A DNA stretch of 64,000 bases from CAVWUA01 sp963758025. Lineage in GTDB: Bacteria > Planctomycetota > Planctomycetia > Isosphaerales > Isosphaeraceae. This document shows positions 40,201 through 50,175 of this stretch, piece by piece; position 1 is the first letter of the stretch, and every line of letters begins with the position of its first letter. Under the pieces are notes generated by a model that searched no databases, had not been told where the DNA came from, and worked only from the letters and a program-made list of their open reading frames with translations. Made by a program: the position numbers and the translations under genes. The stretch lies in the NCBI GenBank assembly GCA_963758025.1, contig CAVWUA010000030.1, forward strand, positions 62,001 through 126,000. Reading direction: 5' to 3'.

Positions 40201-41819
40201 ACCAGCTCCTCGCGGATCGCGTCCAGCGGCGGGTTGGTGACCTGCGCGAACAGTTGCTTGAAATAGTTGAACAGCGGCTGCGCCCGGTCCGAGAGAACCG
40301 CCAGGGGGGTATCGGTTCCCATCGAGCCGATCGCCTCGGCCCCTTCGTTGGCCATCGGGCCGAGGATGTACTTGATGTCCTCCAGGGTGTAGCCGAAGGC
40401 CATCTGGCGATGGAACAGCGTCTCGTGATCGGGAACCGGAACCTCGGGGGCCTCGGGCAGTTCGGTCAGAGGCGACAGGTGTTCCTTGAGCCACTTGCCG
40501 TACGGCTGCTCGGTAGCGATCTTGTGCTTCAACTCCTCGTCGTCGATGATCCGGCCCTGCTCCATGTCCACCAGGAACATCTTGCCCGGCTCCAGCCGGC
40601 CCTTGAGCACGACGTCCTGAGGAGGAATGTCGAGCATCCCGGCCTCGGAACCCATGATGACCAGGCCGTCCTTCGTGACCCAGTACCGGCTGGGACGCAG
40701 ACCGTTCCGGTCGAGCACCGCGCCGATGGTCTTGCCGTCGGTGCAGGCGATCGACGCGGGACCGTCCCACGGCTCCATCAGGCAGGAGTGATATTGGTAG
40801 AAATCCTTCTTGGCCTGAGACATGGTCTCATGATTTTCCCAGGCCTCGGGGACGAGCATCATCATCGCGCGGGCGACGCCGAAGCCCGACTTGACCAGCA
40901 ACTCGACCGCGTTATCCAGACAGGCCGTGTCGCTGAGTCCCTCCCGGATGATCGGCAGCAGCTTCTCGACGTCCCCTGGCTCGTAAAGGCTGGAGGCGAA
41001 CATCGACTCCCGCGCCCGCATCCAGTTGATGTTGCCGCGCAGGGTGTTGATCTCGCCGTTGTGCGCGATCATCCGGTACGGGTGGGAAAGCTCCCAGCTC
41101 GGGAAGGTGTTCGTGCTGAACCGGGAGTGGAACATGCACAATGAGCTGGTGAGGCGCTCGTCGTCCAGATCATCGGCGTAATACACCGGAATCTGGTCCG
41201 GGGTGAGCATCCCCTTGTACACGAGGGTGCGGCAGGAGAGGCTGGAGAAGTAGAAGAACTTGTGGTCTTCCAGGCCCGACAGCTCGATCGCCGTCTCGAA
41301 CCGCTTGCGCACGACGAAGAGCTTCCGCTCGAAACGGTCCGAATCATCATAAGGTGCCTGGATGATCGCGTGGAACATCGCCGGCTCGACGCGCTTGGCG
41401 CTCTCGCCCAGGGGCGAGTTGTCGGTGTTCAGTCGCCGCCACCCGAGGAACGTCAGCCCCTCTTCCTTCACGATCGTCTCGAACAGCCGCTGGCCGAAGC
41501 CTTGCTGCGAGAGGATGGGCGAGGCGAACATCGCGCCGACGCCGTAGGTGCCGGGCTTCGGCAACTCGATGCCGATCTCGGCGCAGCGTGCCTTGAGGAA
41601 GTCGTGGGGGATCTGGATGAGGATGCCCGCGCCGTCGCCCGTATTCACCTCGCAACCGCAGGCGCCCCGGTGATTCAGGTTGATCAGCGCGGTGATGCCG
41701 TCGCGGACGATCTTGTGCGACGGCCGGCCATTCAGGTCAACCAGGAAACCGACACCGCAGGCGTCGTGTTCGTTCTGGGGATCATACAGGCCCTGTGTCT
41801 GCGGCAAGCCCATGCTCAT
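37247..41819 (-). CDS. gltB: Glutamate synthase large subunit, frameshifted
   Basis: GltB hosts the glutaminase and glutamate-synthesising sites. The Ntn-type nucleophile Cys21 in EHDACGVGFLVDL is preceded by a removable propeptide. The central and FMN domains follow, with 3Fe-4S cysteines in CIMMRVCHLDTC (C-x5-C-x4-C). The C-terminal GXGXG beta-helix (GGVAVVIGPTGRNFAAGMSG) lies in another frame because of an indel near 37961, in a CACACA stretch; removing one base gives EVTRRHGGNGLPDD. The corrected protein has about 1,523 residues, the normal size. The ATG at 41819 has AAAGG about 9 bases upstream. It is followed by gltD. Confidence 0.95.
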
Positions 41820-41994
41820 AGTCAGCTACCTTTCACGTCGTGGCCAGTTTCCTTAGCCCAAAGTCGGCGTCCATACGGGGTCGTTGCCAGTCGGCACGTT
41901 TTCGATCGGGGGTCGGGCGGCGTGCCCACCCTTGTCTTGCCTTGCGGCGGGACAGGGGTCGGGTACGTCGCCCTTTTGAGGAAGAAGTGAGGGC

Positions 41995-42924
41995 TCAGTA
42001 CGTTGGCCCAACGGCGACTTTTTCCCTGGCCGCCGCCTCCTCGGCAGCGGTCAGTAGCTTTAAAAACTTCGAGGCGGTCAGGCCGAGCTCGCCCGAGCGG
42101 CGGTGAATGATCGCCAGCGGGCGTGTCAGTCGTGCGTCTCTCAACGGGACCGCGGCCAGAGTTCCGGACGCGATTTCCCGCGCGAGCGTGGGTTCCGGCA
42201 ACAAGGCCACGCCCGAAGGAATCTCGACGGCGCGCTTGATGTTCTCGATGTTGTCGAACTCAAGGGCCACCTCGACCTGAACCCCATGCTTGCGCAGGAA
42301 ACGGTCGATCGCGCGACGGATGGACAGGTCGGGATCGAAGCCGATGAAGGTTTCCCCCTCCAGTTCCTCGATCGCGACGTCTTCCCGGGAGGCGAATGGA
42401 TGCGAAGGGTGAACCGCGAGCACGATCGGTTCTTCACGCCAGGGGATGACGGTCAAGTCCGGCCACTTTTTCGGAAAGGAGATCAATCCGAGTTCGGCCA
42501 GACCTTCATTCACGACCTCGACAACCCGCGTCGGGTGCAGGTATTCCAGGCGAACGTCCGCGCCCGGATGGAGTTGACGGAAACGCTCGACGTAGCGGGA
42601 CATATGGTGAAGCCCGACCGAGTAAATCGAGGCCACGCGCACCGTACCCACCACGTTCTGCTCGTCCTCCAGCGCCTTGACGCGGTTTTCCAGTTCCAGG
42701 AACCGTCCGACCAGTTCCTTGCACCCTTCGTAATAGACCTTGCCGTGCGGCGTCAGAACCAGCGGGCGCTTCGAACGGTCAATCAGCTTGACTCCCAGAC
42801 GCGTTTCGAGCTGGTGCACGACCTGGCTCGCCGAGGACTGGGAGACACTGTTCTCCGCAGCCCCCCTCGAGAAGCTCGCCCAGCGGACAATGTCGCAGAA
42901 GATTTTCAGGGACTCAAGCTGCAT
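41995..42924 (-). CDS. LysR-family transcriptional regulator
   Basis: The 309-residue protein has an N-terminal winged helix (residues 1-60, with FSRGAAENSVSQSSASQVVHQLETRLG) and a C-terminal effector domain (about 92-295; VRVASIYSVGLHHM, VVNEGLAELGLISF). The helix sequence and an effector domain of normal size suggest a typical tetrameric activator. It lies directly upstream of gltBD, on the same strand, with a 175-base gap. In Bacillus the LysR protein GltC controls gltAB, so control of glutamate synthase is a reasonable guess. AGAGG lies 5 bases before the ATG. Confidence 0.9.
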   Translation of the reverse strand: MQLESLKIFCDIVRWASFSRGAAENSVSQSSASQVVHQLETRLGVKLIDRSKRPLVLTPHGKVYYEGCKELVGRFLELENRVKALEDEQNVVGTVRVASIYSVGLHHMSRYVERFRQLHPGADVRLEYLHPTRVVEVVNEGLAELGLISFPKKWPDLTVIPWREEPIVLAVHPSHPFASREDVAIEELEGETFIGFDPDLSIRRAIDRFLRKHGVQVEVALEFDNIENIKRAVEIPSGVALLPEPTLAREIASGTLAAVPLRDARLTRPLAIIHRRSGELGLTASKFLKLLTAAEEAAAREKVAVGPTY

Positions 42925-43391
42925 GGAACCTCTTCGCTTCCTCCCTGGTGGTACGTCAGCGGCGAACTACCGACGCCTCGCAAATACCTCTGAACAACGT
43001 CCGCATTCGGGATCGGGATGAGTTGAGCTTCACCGACAGATCTACTGATACTGCGCGCGGTCCCCTATCGGGAATCATAATACTAAACGCCTCTCTACTT
43101 CGTCTCGTCAAGAGCAAATTCTGGAGAAAAACCGTTGGAGGAAGGCCCGGTTCCCATGGCCCCTAACTCCATGCGACCACTCTTGATAGGATAGAATCGA
43201 GAGATTCGGATAGGAAACCTGGCGAGGTATGTTATTTCCACCGGGCTGTCTTCCTGAGATAATGTCCGTCAACCCCCAGGAACCGAAAACCCCAACAGCG
43301 GTTGAGGTTTGTTGGCAAGGGGGGATCAGTGCGGAAGACAGACCTTCCCGGTTATTTGTGTTCTCGAACGGGATGGAGAGGGCGGACCGCG
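42925..43391. other. Divergent intergenic region between LysR and FHA-PP2C genes
   Basis: No gene is supported. The sequence is AT-richer than average. TAGAAT at 43192-43197 and GATAAT at 43257-43262 resemble -10 boxes for the plus strand, but neither has a -35 box at the usual distance. LysR-binding candidates of T-N11-A type are too common to call. Confidence 0.35.
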
Positions 43392-45119
43392 ATGCTGACC
43401 AAGCGCAAGGCCGTTCCCATGCTGAGGATGCTCAAGGGGGAGACCCCGGGGCGAATCTTCGAGATCAACAGTGATCCCACGCTCATCGGACGGATGCCTG
43501 ATTGCGATATCTGGCTGAGCGATGGCAAGATTTCCAAGCGGCATGCACGCATTTTTCGCGGAGAGGACGCGTTTTATCTCGAGGACTTGAACAGTCATAA
43601 TCACACGTACCTCGCGGGCAAGCTCCTGCCCCCGAATAAGCCCGTCGCGCTCAAGGATGGGGATGGCATCGAGATTTGCGATATCCACTTCGTCTTCCAC
43701 ACAGAGATTGTCACCATCGAGGAGCTGGATGAAGCCGACTTAAAAGAAGACGATACCGGATCGACCATCCTGGGGATGCTGGCGCTGGAGGATTCCAGTC
43801 AGCACAACTCGCCGATCGTCAGCAGCGAGGACATCCACCACGCCCTTGTCGAGATCAGCCGCAACCTTTGTGGCAGCATCCGCCTTGATGAAGTGCTGGA
43901 GAAGGCCCTCGACAGCCTCTTCACGATCTTTCCTCAAGCCGACCGCGGGTTCGTTCTGTTCAAAGACCCCACCAATACGGACCTTGTCCCCAAGGCCATC
44001 AAGTATCGTGGAAACCTTCCGCCGGATCTGCAATGCATCAGCCGTACCGTTTTCAATCACGTGCTGGAAGAGGGCAAAGCGATCCTCAGCGCGGATCTCG
44101 GTGTTGATAAGCGGTTCAAGAACGCGGAAAGCGTCCTCTATTCCCACGTTCGCACGATGATGTGCGTTCCTCTGCGGGATGCCAGCCATCGGACCGTTGG
44201 TATCATCCAGATCGACACGCGCGATCAGCGGGCCAATTTCAAGGAACGCGATCTGGCTCTCATGATCGCCATCGCCGGTCAGGTGGAGCTGGCGGTCGAA
44301 AACAACCGGCTGCACTTGCTGGAACGCAAGCGGCAGAGCCTGGAAATGGAGATGCAGGGCGCCCGGAGAGTGCAACTGGCGCTGCTGCCGCACGAGACGC
44401 CAGCCCTGGAAGGCTACTGCTTCTGGCAGTATTACGAGCCGGCGCAACTGGTCGGGGGGGACTACTATGACTACATCCCCTTGTCCTGTCCGGGTGCCAA
44501 CCCCGAACGCTGGGCCGTCGCTCTGGGCGATGTCGCGGGGAAGGGCATGCCCGCCGCGCTGATGATGACCAAGCTGTCCGCCGAGGCGAGGATGTCCATC
44601 CTCATGGAAGCCGACCCCGCCCAGGTCCTCTGCCGGCTCAACGAACGACTCTGCGCGGCGAACATCCCCGATCGTTTCGTCACCTTTCTGCTCGTGCTCA
44701 TTGACGGTCAGGCCCATCGCCTGACGGTGGTCAACGCGGGGCATATGGGGCCGATGATCCGTCGCTCCTCGGGGCACGTTGAGGTCATCGGTGAAGACCA
44801 GTCGGGGTTGATGCTGGGCGTCAACGAGGACAGCACCTATGCGGCGGTCGAGATCGATCTGGAACCGGGGGACATGGTCGTGCTCTACACCGATGGGGTC
44901 AGCGAGGCGCTGAACCCTCGCGACGTGATGTTCACGAACAAGCGTGTGGCCCAGGTCCTCGCCGCCACGCAAGCTCGCGAGGTGGAGCCGCTGGGTCGCG
45001 CCCTGATTCACGCCGTCCAGAGCCATGCTAACAATCGTCCCCAGAGCGACGACATCGCCTTGATCTGCTTCGGGCGAGAGCGAGCGACGTTCAACGATAC
45101 CCAGACGATCGACCGGTGA
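43392..45119 (+). CDS. FHA-GAF-PP2C (SpoIIE/RsbU-like) serine phosphatase
   Basis: The 575-residue cytosolic protein combines an FHA domain (about 10-95; TLIGRMPDCDIWL, SKRHARI, DLNSHNHTYLAG) that reads phosphothreonine, a GAF sensor (about 135-300; VFNHVLEEGKAILSADLG), and a SpoIIE-type PP2C phosphatase (about 320-560) with GGDYYDY, ALGDVAGKGMPAALMM, VNAGHMGPM, GDMVVLYTDGVSEA and QSDDIALICF, which carry the metal-binding Asp residues. Such proteins often dephosphorylate anti-anti-sigma factors downstream of Ser/Thr kinases. The ATG at 43392 has GGAGAGGG 8 bases upstream. No sigma, anti-sigma or kinase gene is adjacent. Confidence 0.93.
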   Translation: MLTKRKAVPMLRMLKGETPGRIFEINSDPTLIGRMPDCDIWLSDGKISKRHARIFRGEDAFYLEDLNSHNHTYLAGKLLPPNKPVALKDGDGIEICDIHFVFHTEIVTIEELDEADLKEDDTGSTILGMLALEDSSQHNSPIVSSEDIHHALVEISRNLCGSIRLDEVLEKALDSLFTIFPQADRGFVLFKDPTNTDLVPKAIKYRGNLPPDLQCISRTVFNHVLEEGKAILSADLGVDKRFKNAESVLYSHVRTMMCVPLRDASHRTVGIIQIDTRDQRANFKERDLALMIAIAGQVELAVENNRLHLLERKRQSLEMEMQGARRVQLALLPHETPALEGYCFWQYYEPAQLVGGDYYDYIPLSCPGANPERWAVALGDVAGKGMPAALMMTKLSAEARMSILMEADPAQVLCRLNERLCAANIPDRFVTFLLVLIDGQAHRLTVVNAGHMGPMIRRSSGHVEVIGEDQSGLMLGVNEDSTYAAVEIDLEPGDMVVLYTDGVSEALNPRDVMFTNKRVAQVLAATQAREVEPLGRALIHAVQSHANNRPQSDDIALICFGRERATFNDTQTIDR

Positions 45120-45147
45120 GGAGATCGTCACATTCGGACCGGGCCGA

Positions 45148-46533
45148 TCACCGATCCGGCTGTTCTGACTCCCGTGGCGTCTCGATTCGCGCCATGTAAA
45201 CGCGCCAGTCGGCTTCCCATTCTTCCAGGCTCTCGCCAACCACTGCGCGGAAGGCCTGGACGGTACGATCGGCCCGTGTTTCCCCTTCGGTTCGCGGGAC
45301 ACGGAGGTGATCCAGCAGTGAGACAAACGCCTGGGGATGCTCCTTGCGCAGATAATAGACCAGAGCCCACGCCTCCGCATAGCGGTCCGGTCGGTATCCG
45401 TGACCGAACCCTTGATCCCGCAGGAGCAGTTCGAGTTTCGGCGCCGGCGGAATTTTCCGCAACTCGGAGAGACGTAGCTCATTCGCCCCGCCGATACCCG
45501 CCCAGCGTCCGCCTCGAACGACCTCGAATTGCATGGCCAGACCTTCGTGCAGCCAGATCGGGAAATCGTCATACCGCGGAGCCAGGCCACTCTCCGCCAC
45601 GAGTTGATGGGTCATCTCGTGCGCGGCCGTCGCCACGTCGAGCGTCCGACAACGCAGATCGAGCAAGAGGGACCGCCGGTCCAGATCGCGACGAAGCCGA
45701 CTCCGCTGAGGCTCGGGTCGATGAGCCAGTTCCCGATCCCGCGACTCGATTTCCATCCACTCTCGGCGGGTGGCGGGATCATCGCGAGCCTCGTAAGCCA
45801 TCACATAACGTTTTGTCGGATGATAATATCCCCGGGTTGTCAGAAAATCGCCGGCATCCTCTTCATGGAGCCTGGCGAGATAATCCACTCGGTGGGCGAA
45901 CGAGATCGCGATCAACCGTCGCTCCGGCAAGTGCAAGGTGAAGCCCTGCGCGGAAAAGTAGAGGTAAAACGAGCGGAAGACCCGTTCCAGCATCTCCAGA
46001 CGATCCCGCGCCTCGGCTTCCGTTTGCTCGTGAATCAGGACCACGTGAGGACCCACCGCGATCGATTGCCCTCGTCTCTTGAGAGAGTTCAGAAGTACCG
46101 GATCGGGGTCGGGCAGGGGGGAGGCCAGGAGATCCAGCAGGGTCACCAACCTTTCGGCTGGCTGATGGGCTGGATCGACCGCGTTCGCCGCACGGATCAT
46201 TTCCTCTGCCTCGGGTGTGAGGCCGTGACCGAGTGCCCACCATGCGGCGGCAAAACGATCCGGCGCACCGCCTGTCATCGCCTGATCGCGTCGTGCCGCC
46301 CACTCCGTCGCGGGCCAGTAGCCGGGGACGATCTTGCGGAAATCGTCGCGCTGGAACCGGTAGATCCGGCCCGGTGTTTCGATCCGAACATCCTCCCCCT
46401 CAATCGTCGCGGGGACCTGCGCGGACCCTCCCTGAGCAAAATAGACCAATTCCGCGTCCGCCTCGGCGCTGCCGATCACGCATGAGCACGCGACGATGAG
46501 ACGAACCCAACCGGTACTCGAACCGCGATCCAT
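45148..46533 (-). CDS. Secreted gluzincin metallopeptidase-like protein (DUF1570-like)
   Basis: From the ATG at 46533 (AGGAG 6 bases upstream) the protein has 461 residues and a signal peptide (STGWVRLIVACSCVIGSAEA). A region of TPR-like helices follows, then a gluzincin fold: AAHEMTHQLVAES contains the zinc-binding HExxH, and PIWLHEGLAMQFE about 25 residues later supplies the third ligand Glu. This pattern matches DUF1570-type proteins, frequent in planctomycetes. It should act outside the cytosol; substrates unknown. It is convergent with the phosphatase gene (28 bases apart). Confidence 0.85.
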   Translation of the reverse strand: MDRGSSTGWVRLIVACSCVIGSAEADAELVYFAQGGSAQVPATIEGEDVRIETPGRIYRFQRDDFRKIVPGYWPATEWAARRDQAMTGGAPDRFAAAWWALGHGLTPEAEEMIRAANAVDPAHQPAERLVTLLDLLASPLPDPDPVLLNSLKRRGQSIAVGPHVVLIHEQTEAEARDRLEMLERVFRSFYLYFSAQGFTLHLPERRLIAISFAHRVDYLARLHEEDAGDFLTTRGYYHPTKRYVMAYEARDDPATRREWMEIESRDRELAHRPEPQRSRLRRDLDRRSLLLDLRCRTLDVATAAHEMTHQLVAESGLAPRYDDFPIWLHEGLAMQFEVVRGGRWAGIGGANELRLSELRKIPPAPKLELLLRDQGFGHGYRPDRYAEAWALVYYLRKEHPQAFVSLLDHLRVPRTEGETRADRTVQAFRAVVGESLEEWEADWRVYMARIETPRESEQPDR

Positions 46534-46577
46534 CGCTTGCTCCTGTCTGCATCCCTTCGGAACGCCCAGGCCCCGTC

Positions 46578-47817
46578 TCAGACCGGCCGAGACGGCACGC
46601 GCGTCCAGTATCGCTTGAGCCGCAAGAACGGACGCTCGAACCCGTAGTACGATGCCGCGGCCAGACCGATCGTCATGGCGAGCCCGGCGATCGACTGAAG
46701 GATTTCCTTGTTCGGGAACCATCGCATCGAGTTGAACCACCATCGCACGAGCCAGAGCGCGATCTCATGATACATGTAGAGCCCGTAACTGACCTTCCCG
46801 AGCCAGACGACACGCGAGTAAGAGAGCGCGGCACGGAGCCAACCATCCCGCGCGATCAGGACCCAGACCAGCCCGGCGCCACACGCCCAGAGGGCGACAA
46901 AATCCCACGTGCGATGGCCCAGGCTCCCGTGCGCCAGGTTGGGCTGGCAGAGCAACACCAGGAACAGGATGAGCAGCGGCCCCTGGACGATTCCGGTCAA
47001 TCGAGACGCCAGCGCCCCGGGGGGCTCCCGGAAAACCCAGAGTGCCAGAAACACGCCACTCAACAAGGTATCAAACTGCGTCACCGTGGCGTACTGGAAG
47101 AGGACGGGGTTCGCCCCCGATCGCGCCAGGGCATACCGCCCCGCAATTGAGCCGAGCATGCCCAGGCCCACCACGCTCATACGAAACCGATCGGGGACAA
47201 TCACCAGCAGCAAGGGACAGAGCAGATAAAATTGCTCCTCGACACAGACGCTCCAGAGGATGCTCACCGCGTCGTACGGCACGGGGCCGAGCAATCCCAT
47301 CGACCAGTTCCCGAGAAACAGCAAGAACGCGGCGAGGTGCCGCCGCAAGAATTCCACATAGCTCGCGCTGCCGACATCTCCCATCAACCAGGGGAGCACG
47401 AAGAACGTCAACATCAGGACCAGATAATACAACGGCCAGATTCTCAAGATCCGGCGCATCCAGAACGCCTTCAGGTTGATCCTTCCGTAACGCCGTTCTT
47501 CACGGAGCAAGAGCGTCGTTATCAAAAACCCGCTCAGGAGAAAAAAAAGCTGAACGCCGACCCAACCGTTCGAGCGGAACCGCTCCCCCAGATCTCTCGG
47601 AAAGGCGGCGCTCCAACCACCAGGCCTCGGGCAGGAGCCGTCGCACGGCCGAGACCCAGCCGGTGAACTGGGGAACGCCCTGATGGAACAGGTAAACGAG
47701 CAGGAACGCCACGAACCGCAACCCATCCAGCTCAGGGAAGTACACCCGCTCTCCCGGCTCGGCCGGAACCGCTTGTAAGGTCGGGTCCGTCGGTGTCTCC
47801 GGGCGGTCGTCGGTCAT
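46578..47817 (-). CDS. Acyltransferase 3 (OafA/YrhL-like), frameshifted
   Basis: This polytopic membrane acyltransferase, with about ten helices, transfers acyl groups to sugars of envelope polysaccharides. The N-terminus has FPELDGLRFVAFLLVYLFHQ with the conserved Arg and His; the next block VQLFFLLSGFLITTLL and RRILRIWPLYYL is typical of the family. The frame breaks at TCTCTC 47593-47598; dropping one base restores LSEDLGERFRSNGWVGVQ and a 412-residue protein. Start at ATG 47817, with GAGG 11 bases upstream. The next gene upstream (minus) begins 37 bases away, so they may be co-transcribed. Confidence 0.85.
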
Positions 47818-47853
47818 GGCGGCCAATCCTCAAAGACTCGGACCTGGACCCGT

Positions 47854-48624
47854 TCATTTTCGAGAGGTCGAGATCGAATGGGTTCGCCGCTTCCGATCCG
47901 ACGCCCAGGAGAACGTCTTCTCGACCAGAGAACGTGCCAGGTCATCACCCGGACCGAATGTCTCCACCGCATGCCCTTCTCGGACCAGGTGGATCGTGTG
48001 TCGCCCGTCGCGGAGGGTCTGAAGGTCGTTGGCAACGGTCAGGTCGGCGCGATTGGTCCGGTTCGCGGCCCTCGCGGTCTGGATCAACTCGTCCGGGGAC
48101 ACCCGGGACAGCAATTTGAACCCGACGAGATAGACCTCGGGAGTCCAGTCGCGTACCGACCGGATCACCTTGGGCGTCGGCAGGCAGGGAATGGTCAAGG
48201 CCCCGGCCGGCGTCTCGATCTTCCCCGCGGTGGGGCTGGGCTCGAAGTCGGAGACCGCCATCGCCAGGAAGGCCACGTTAATGGAGTGCTCCCGGAAGAC
48301 GGAATGAAGCGTCGATTCGTAATCGGCCACCGTGCCGAGGCGCAAAGGGACCCGGTACAGTCGATCCCGCACACGGAACCACTCCCGCCGCAGGTTCGTC
48401 AACCGCTCCCACTCCTCCTCGGGCTGGGGAGAATCGAGATCAAAACAGGCGAGACGTTCCAATGGAAGCTGAGCGCCGGGCGCATGCACATGCCAGACGT
48501 TCGCCCCGAGCGCCAGGCAGGCCTCGGTGATCGCCGCGGAGAAGCGTCCGGAGGAGACGTTGGCGATGAATCGAACATCGTCAATGGGCGCAATCGTGCC
48601 ACCGCCCGTCACGACCACGTTCAT
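47854..48624 (-). CDS. CoaB-like phosphopantothenate-cysteine ligase domain protein
   Basis: This 256-residue protein matches the CoaB half of the bifunctional Dfp/CoaBC enzyme, which joins cysteine to 4'-phosphopantothenate in coenzyme A synthesis. The nucleotide-binding start TGGGTIAPIDDVRFIANVSS, the AMAVSDFEP segment and a later PKVIRSVRDWTPEVYLVGFK are the family landmarks. The flavoprotein CoaC domain is absent, so this is a standalone ligase-like protein or a paralogue. GGGGAGG lies 10 bases before the ATG. Divergent from the uronate isomerase gene. Confidence 0.8.
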   Translation of the reverse strand: MNVVVTGGGTIAPIDDVRFIANVSSGRFSAAITEACLALGANVWHVHAPGAQLPLERLACFDLDSPQPEEEWERLTNLRREWFRVRDRLYRVPLRLGTVADYESTLHSVFREHSINVAFLAMAVSDFEPSPTAGKIETPAGALTIPCLPTPKVIRSVRDWTPEVYLVGFKLLSRVSPDELIQTARAANRTNRADLTVANDLQTLRDGRHTIHLVREGHAVETFGPGDDLARSLVEKTFSWASDRKRRTHSISTSRK

Positions 48625-48723
48625 GAGGCGACGGCCTCCCCTTGTTTCGTGAACGAGGCATGGCTAGCCTGGACTGTGCGTCGTTTGATCCGACCCATTT
48701 GGCCCCCTCTCCGTGTCGCCACG

Positions 48724-50027
48724 ATGCCCACAGCCGACCCTCACGACCCGATCGCCCGAGAACTTCTCCTCGAGATCACGCGCTGGCCGATTTACGACCC
48801 GCACTCGCACATCAATCCGCATCGGCCCGCTGCCAGAAACTTCGACGAGGTGCTCGGATACCATTACTATACCGAACTGGCGCATTCGGCGGGGATGCCA
48901 GCCGAACGGGTCGCGCAGGATCTTGAGCCTCGGCAGAGAGCACGCAACCTGGCCGGGTTTCTCGACCGACTCGACAATACGGTCCAGTATTCCTGGCTCC
49001 TGGAGATCGCCCGGACGTTCCACGGCTACCAGCACGACCGGATCACGCCGGAGACCATCGAGGCCCTCTACGACCGCGCCTTGCACGAGAAAGACGGTTC
49101 CTCCTGGGATGAAGCGGTCTGGGAGCGGACGAACCTCGAAGCGGTCTTCCTCACCAATGAGTTCGATGACCCGCTGGAAGGTTGGGACACCCAGCGCTAT
49201 GTCCCTTGCCTCCGAACCGACGATCTCGTCCTGAAGCTGCACGAACCCACGACACTCGAACGGCTCCGGCGCGCGACGAATGTGGACGTGGGGGATTATG
49301 ATTCCCTTCGGCTGGCGATCGGGGCCTTGTTCGAATATTTCGTCGAACGAGCGCGCGGGCCTGCGCCATCAGCCTCCCTCCCGACTTCGCTCCGCATCAA
49401 TCCACGCCCAAACGCTCGGTCACGCCGATCCGTCGCGCCTTGCACGGCATGGACTTGCGCGTGGAAGAACACGACGAGATCCGGCGGCTGGTCTTCTGGA
49501 CCCTGGCCGAGTTCTGCGCCGAGTTCCACCTGCCGTTCGACCTCATGATCGGTCCGATTCGCAATGTCTATCCAGCCGGAGTCTCCGGCGGGCGTGATCT
49601 TTTCGATCGTCGGGTGAGCCTGCACGACTACCGCGATTTGTTCAACCACTTCGCCGGGGTGACGTTCCCGGTCTCGACCCTTTCGCCCGACGCTGGCCCC
49701 GAACTGGTGGCCTATTCGTGGATCTTTCCCAATGTGGTCCCACTGGGCCACTGGTGGTATTCGAACGTTCCCGCATTCATCGCCGCGGACCTTCGTGCTC
49801 GCCTTCAGGCCGTGCCAAAGACGAAGCCGGTGGGTTACTACTCCGACGCATACAAGCTGGAATTTGTTTTGCCGAAGTTCAACATGTACCGCCGCATCCT
49901 GGCGGAAACCCTGGCCGAGGATGCCGTCCGGGGTCGAGGATGGTCCACCGATCGGGCGCTCGACTTGGCCCGACTTGTGCTCCTGGATAACCCCAAGCGA
50001 ATCTTCGACCGTCGGGAGCGGGATTGA
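48724..50027 (+). CDS. Uronate isomerase-like amidohydrolase, frameshifted
   Basis: The about 434-residue protein resembles uronate isomerase (UxaC), which converts glucuronate or galacturonate to the keto sugar and belongs to the amidohydrolase superfamily. The metal motif WPIYDPHSHINPH lies near residue 20, and NFDEVLGYHYYTELAH, RNLAGFLDRLDNTVQYSWLLE and a C-terminal GWSTDRALDLARLVLLDNP follow. The frame breaks in CGCGCG at 49350-49357; in the second frame it continues with ARACAISLPPDFAPHQS and reaches the end at 50027. UxaC itself is usually near 470 residues, so it may be a relative rather than the enzyme itself. Confidence 0.8.
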
Positions 50028-50175
50028 TTTCGCCGAAACTTGACCGCGCCCGGTTCACGGGGAAGAATTCCATTTACGAAAGGGTCTGAGTTCCCGGCCC
50101 AGATTCGGAGGCCGGGTTTGCCCGTTAACCGCAGATCCCGAGTGAAGGGATTCGCGGACTTGGGAGGTGAGCATC

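Noticed and set aside
38103..41144. A 1,013-codon plus-strand frame opposite gltB
   Set aside because: It is the antisense of a well-conserved gene; high GC makes such long frames common.
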